Shown here: one piece after another, positions 60,628 through 64,000 of the stretch
How positions within the stretch are numbered: the first letter of the stretch is position 1
How the letters are laid out: each line of letters opens with the position of its first letter
Assembly: GCA_949751835.1 (NCBI GenBank)
Contig: CATKHK010000016.1
Coordinates: 492,522 to 556,521, forward strand
Direction of reading: 5' to 3'
DNA: 64,000 bases
From: Blepharisma japonicum
Taxonomy: Eukaryota > Ciliophora > Heterotrichea > Heterotrichida > Blepharismidae
The notes under the pieces: generated by a model
What the model saw: only the letters and a program-made list of their open reading frames with translations
Told to the model about the DNA's origin: nothing
Databases searched by the model: none
Position numbers and translations under genes: made by a program

Positions 60628-63434
60628 TTATAGGTTCAAGGCCTTTCTTCATATGGTGTGCTGTATATTGAAGATGTTCCATTCAATTTGCTCAGTCTCT
60701 TCGGATCTCAAAAATTTAATAAGTGCTTCTCCAAACTTCTGTTCGCTTGCGAAATAGTTGCTGATCCAAGTCAATGCATGATTTATGCATATGAAAATTT
60801 CATCTCGAATGCCTGATGGCTTTGGAGAACCATTAGGCGTGCTCCTTGGAGTTCTTTTGGAGTCGAATTGGGGGCATCGCTTGGTGTGGAGGACCTAGTG
60901 GCCCTTGGAGTTTGTCTTGGAGTTGCTTTTGGGGTGGTTTTTGGAGTGCTTTTTTGGAGTAAGGTTTTTGTCCCGAACCGACAGTTTTTAAGCTGGTTGT
61001 AAGAGTGCCTCATTTTGACCAAAAATAGAGCTAATCCATGACTAAAAGCACTCGGACTCTCAACTAATAAATTGTAATAAAACAAATAATATTCATCATC
61101 GTCTTTATACTTTATTAAGGAATCTATGATTTTCTGCTTATTTCTATCTTGGAAGATTTGGATCCCATATTTTCTTTCTAAAAATTCATCGATAAACTTA
61201 TTCATTGGCATTAGTTTTTTGCCAGCTTTCAAATGTCTCATTTCCAGCTCGTATCGATTGTGAATCAACTCCTCTAAAATTTATTTAGAAGATGCGATTG
61301 AATTATTTTGAGCGTTGAAATTTTTCTTTTCTTTGGGGTAAAAGTGGAAGAGTCTGCAGTAATGCTAAGGTCTCTGTAAATCAATAGCTTAGATCTTTCG
61401 TGGAGAATTTGTTCAGATTCCTTATCAAAAATTCTGAGTGTTTTTCGTCATATTGATGCAGAGAAGTGTCAAGCTCATTTTTCAAATACATTAAAAGCAA
61501 AACTAATTCTGTCAAGCGACTCTGCATGTATAGCTAAAGCATTTTTCTTTTTTTTCGAATGACTCAAGCTCATATTTCCCCATGTTGCGATACTCTTTAA
61601 GACTTTCAGCATATTGCTCTTTAAACCTCAATAAATTTTCCTTGATATCTTCAGCTGCAGCTTCGAAGTTTAATTTGCTTTGATTAGCATACCAATCAGT
61701 ATCAATTTGTTTTTCGAGTTCATATATTTTATTTGGTCGATTAGATTTTTCATTTCTTTTGTGAGAAAATCATTGACAAAATCTTGAACTTGCAGTAAAT
61801 TGTCTCTAATAGCATTTATATCTACTTTTAGTTGGCCAAAAACAGAGTTTTTGACTCCATTTACGTTTTTGATTGCAGCAATAACAATGCTGAATTTTCC
61901 GATGATTGAAATCTTTTCTTTTTCGAAGACTTCCTTACAACTCTGCAGCTCAGAGTCTTTGACTTTCTCGAAGTATTGGGCAACTTTGTCAATCTCTTCT
62001 TGGTGTTTAAATTCATTTGCCTCTGCTAGGTTTTGTGTGACTGAATTTCATTTTCAAGAAGAAGTCTTATATCCGAAATTTCCTTTTCAAGTGCTTTTTT
62101 TCTGCTATTTAACTGATCAATCTGAGAATCTTTTTCATTTATCTCTTCATTCATCTTCTTTGTACGTCCTTCAAAAATTCGATTGCTCTCTGCTAAGACT
62201 TTGTTCGACTGAATTTCATTTTCAAGATGAAGTTTCACAGCCGAAATTTCCTTTTCAAGTGCTTTATTTCCATTATTTAGCTGATCAATCTGAATCTTTT
62301 TCATTTATCTCTTCATTCATCTTCTTTGTGTGTCCTTCAAAAATTCGATTGTTCTTTGTTAGAATTTTGTTCGACTGAATTTCATTTTCAAGATGAAGTT
62401 TCACAGCTGAAATTTCCTTTTCAAGTGCGTTATTTCCATTATTTAGCTGATCAATCTGAGAATCTTTTTCATTTATCTTTTCTTTCAGCTTCATTATGCA
62501 TCCTTCAAAAATTCGATTGTCCTCCTCCGATAATACCAAGCTGCCTTGTAATTCTTTTACTTTTGCATCAAGTTGTGCTACTTGCAATATATAATATTCA
62601 TTTTCTTTTGATGAATCTAACAACTTTTCCTCTAATTCTTCTGTTCTGAGAGCAGCGCTAAAAATTTTGATTGAAGTATTGAATTTTCCTCTTTAGAAAT
62701 GCGTATTTGCTCTTCAAGTGACTGCACTTTTTTTTTGAGATTATTAATTTCATCATTTAAATCTTTTTCTTACTTTCTAAGCTGTTTATTCGATTGTTGA
62801 GTTCTTCAATTTTCATTTGCAAACTTGAACTTCTGTCAGTTACAGCTAAGAGCCTTTTCTCTAAATCACTACTTTTTAGACTCAATCTTTGAGTTTCTGA
62901 TTTTAAATCAAAATTTTCATTCATCGTAGCACTTAATTTGCTTTTTAATTTATCAGCCTGAGATGCTAATTCTTCATTCTTTTCATTTACTACTTCCAAG
63001 CCATGCTTCTTCTTTTTTATATCATCTTCAAGCAGCAGAGATTTTAGTGATTCGTTCTTGAGTAGTTTCTGAAGCTGATTGTTTTTCAATGGATTTTTCT
63101 TTAAGCTTTTCAAAATCAGAGGCTAAGAAATACAAGTCTTGCAGCTTTCTTTTATTGAGGTGGCCTACAAGTAAATTTGCTTTTTCCTCAACAGAGTAAT
63201 TAGTCCTTGCCCACACCATCTCTCTAGCATTACTGCACATCTTTCTGAGTTCAAAATTAGGTCTTTTAGATAATGCTGCACTTCGTGCTGATCCACAACA
63301 AGATTTATTGCTCTGTCTTTTATATTTTCAGGGGAATAAAGATATTCTATTTTCTGAGGTAGGCTTCTTTGGGCTGATTCTAGTTTATTAATCACTTCTA
63401 GTGCTTTTACAATATTGGTCGGTAGGTCCCACAT
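60628..63434 (-). pseudogene. Long coiled-coil protein locus broken by about ten small indels
   Basis: Following coding character across frames gives a protein of roughly 930 residues: MWDLPTNIVKALEVINKLES, helical domain to about 110, long coiled coil with three 56-residue repeats (NRIFEGHTKKMNEEINEKDS type, around 62020-62560), a middle helical part (LKVDINAIRDNLLQVQDFVN), FERKYGIQIFQDRN-like segment, a TPKTTPKATPRQTPRATRSS stretch and a compact end (ALTWISNYFASEQKFGEALI, NLY stop TAA at 60628). Frame changes, plus-strand positions approximate: 63240, 63095, 62766, 62675, 62291 (2 bp, non-homopolymer), 62031, 61725, 61555, 61276, 60857. Nearly all lie in A/T runs, and no TAA or TAG occurs inside the stitched frame. 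It could be a recent pseudogene or an uncorrected assembly. No family recognised. Confidence 0.6.
62010..62560 (-). repeat. 168-bp (56-residue) coiled-coil repeat, three copies
   Basis: The string TCCTTCAAAAATTCGATTG recurs at 62167, 62333 and about 62501 (spacings 166 and 168 bp). Each unit encodes NRIFEG, an INEKDSQIDQLN block and LEKEISAVKLHLENEIQ. The 166-bp spacing reflects a 2-bp loss in one copy. Confidence 0.85.
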
Positions 63435-63537
63435 TTTCCGAGGATATTTCGAGGTTTGCTAGAGATAAAGTATAAACTAAGATACAATTATGCAATTATT
63501 CTGAACCATCATTTCGGAAGATAATTATAATATAGAG

Positions 63538-64000
63538 ATGTCACTTTTTCCTGAAGAGCTAACAAATGTTTTTGAAGTTAAGGATCATATCAACGGTGAA
63601 GCTTATGGGACTATTTATAGAGTCATAAAGATAAGTAATTTTTATTCAGGCAATCAAAAAATGTATGCAATGAAGGCTATCGTCAGAGCAAACAAAAAGT
63701 CAAGCTGGAAGGACATTGAAACTGAGATTCAAGTACTTTCATGGGCCAATCCATATAAGCTTCACTTAGACAGCTTTTTTGTGAGTGGCAATACTTTCTT
63801 TATGATCATAGATTATTGTGGAAATGGCGACCTTCTTAAAGCCATAGCTGACAAGATTCACATTCATGAACTCTTTGAAGAAGACGAAATCTGAAAATAT
63901 TTTATCCAGATCTGCTTTGGGCTCGAGTCTTTGCACTACAACGGATTTATTCATCGAGATCTTCATCCACAAAATATCCTTTTAGACGAAAACAAAGACA
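63538..64000 (+). CDS. Protein kinase, N-terminal part (runs off the window)
   Basis: About 154 codons present. Starts MSLFPEELTNVFEVKDHING; glycine-loop-like GEAYGTIYRVIK, Lys in YAMKAIVRANKK, an acidic Cα Glu (TEIQVL), hinge MIIDYCGNGDLLKAIADK, then after a TGA Trp (DEIWKYFIQICFG) the catalytic loop HRDLHPQNILLD. The usual HRDxKxxN has His in place of Lys (HRDLHPQN), which would be unusual for an active kinase. The overall look is NEK/ULK-like. Divergent from the coiled-coil locus, 103 bp apart. Confidence 0.82.

Noticed and set aside
1-64000. Mollicute or mitochondrial origin suggested by TGA as Trp
   Set aside because: Spliceosomal introns, PKA, CPSF30, NASP, SNF1 and ciliary genes show a eukaryotic nuclear genome.
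1-64000. Standard genetic code as in Stentor
   Set aside because: Would truncate about twenty otherwise complete genes at conserved Trp positions.

Overview
The window reads as somatic (macronuclear-type) DNA of a heterotrich ciliate, most probably Blepharisma or a close relative. Three things in the sequence point there. (1) UGA is read as tryptophan in about twenty genes (for example at 44541..44543, inside a MYB repeat), while the gene ends I could establish are UAA or UAG. (2) Spliceosomal introns are 15 nt long (GTA...TAG), at 29192, 42204, 42369, 43451 and 43552, with a possible 16-nt one at 34167. (3) Intergenic DNA is AT-rich, genes are dense, and several encode ciliary proteins. The genus is an inference. 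The code and the introns are read directly from the sequence.

Layout. 0-4 kb: N-terminus of a TPR protein, a TMEM216-type transition-zone protein, a B-box/Kelch protein and a WWE-like protein separated by a single in-frame TAA, and a leucine-rich-repeat protein. 4.7-16.1 kb: a tandem array of ABCB full transporters, two intact and one truncated, frameshifted relic between them. 17.7-24.5 kb: USP14/Ubp6, a START-domain protein, NASP-like histone chaperone, two unknown proteins and an amino-acid permease. A second permease lies at 26.1-27.3 kb beyond decayed DNA. 29.1-35 kb: SNF1/AMPK catalytic subunit, two tRNA-Lys genes, NADP-isocitrate dehydrogenase carrying a large cysteine-rich repeat tail that contains an assembly gap, a one-helix protein and a PLC-X protein. 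35.5-44.7 kb: a two-repeat and a three-repeat MYB protein, CFAP70, and several small or secreted proteins. 44.9-50.5 kb: a young, partly decayed region holding a small lysine-rich gene family and convergent coiled-coil relics. 50.6-64 kb: PKA regulatory subunit, ankyrin protein, CPSF30, DNAAF1, RecQ helicase, a 3-ketoacyl-CoA reductase-like SDR, a GC-rich island that may be a structured RNA, a coiled-coil gene full of small indels, and the start of a protein kinase.

There are no operons in the bacterial sense. Genes are simply packed tightly: 3, 13, 21, 28, 36 and 38 bp gaps occur. Shared functional themes are cilia (TMEM216, CFAP70, DNAAF1, PKA-R) and energy/metabolic signalling (SNF1, IDH), but no evidence shows these neighbours act as a unit.

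The most unusual object is the isocitrate dehydrogenase: a complete 411-residue enzyme followed by three visible copies of a 99-residue, 27-cysteine repeat. The true copy number is hidden by a 100-N gap placed exactly in phase with the repeat. Second is the single-stop separation of the WWE and B-box/Kelch reading frames. Third is the indel-rich coiled-coil locus at 60.6-63.4 kb.
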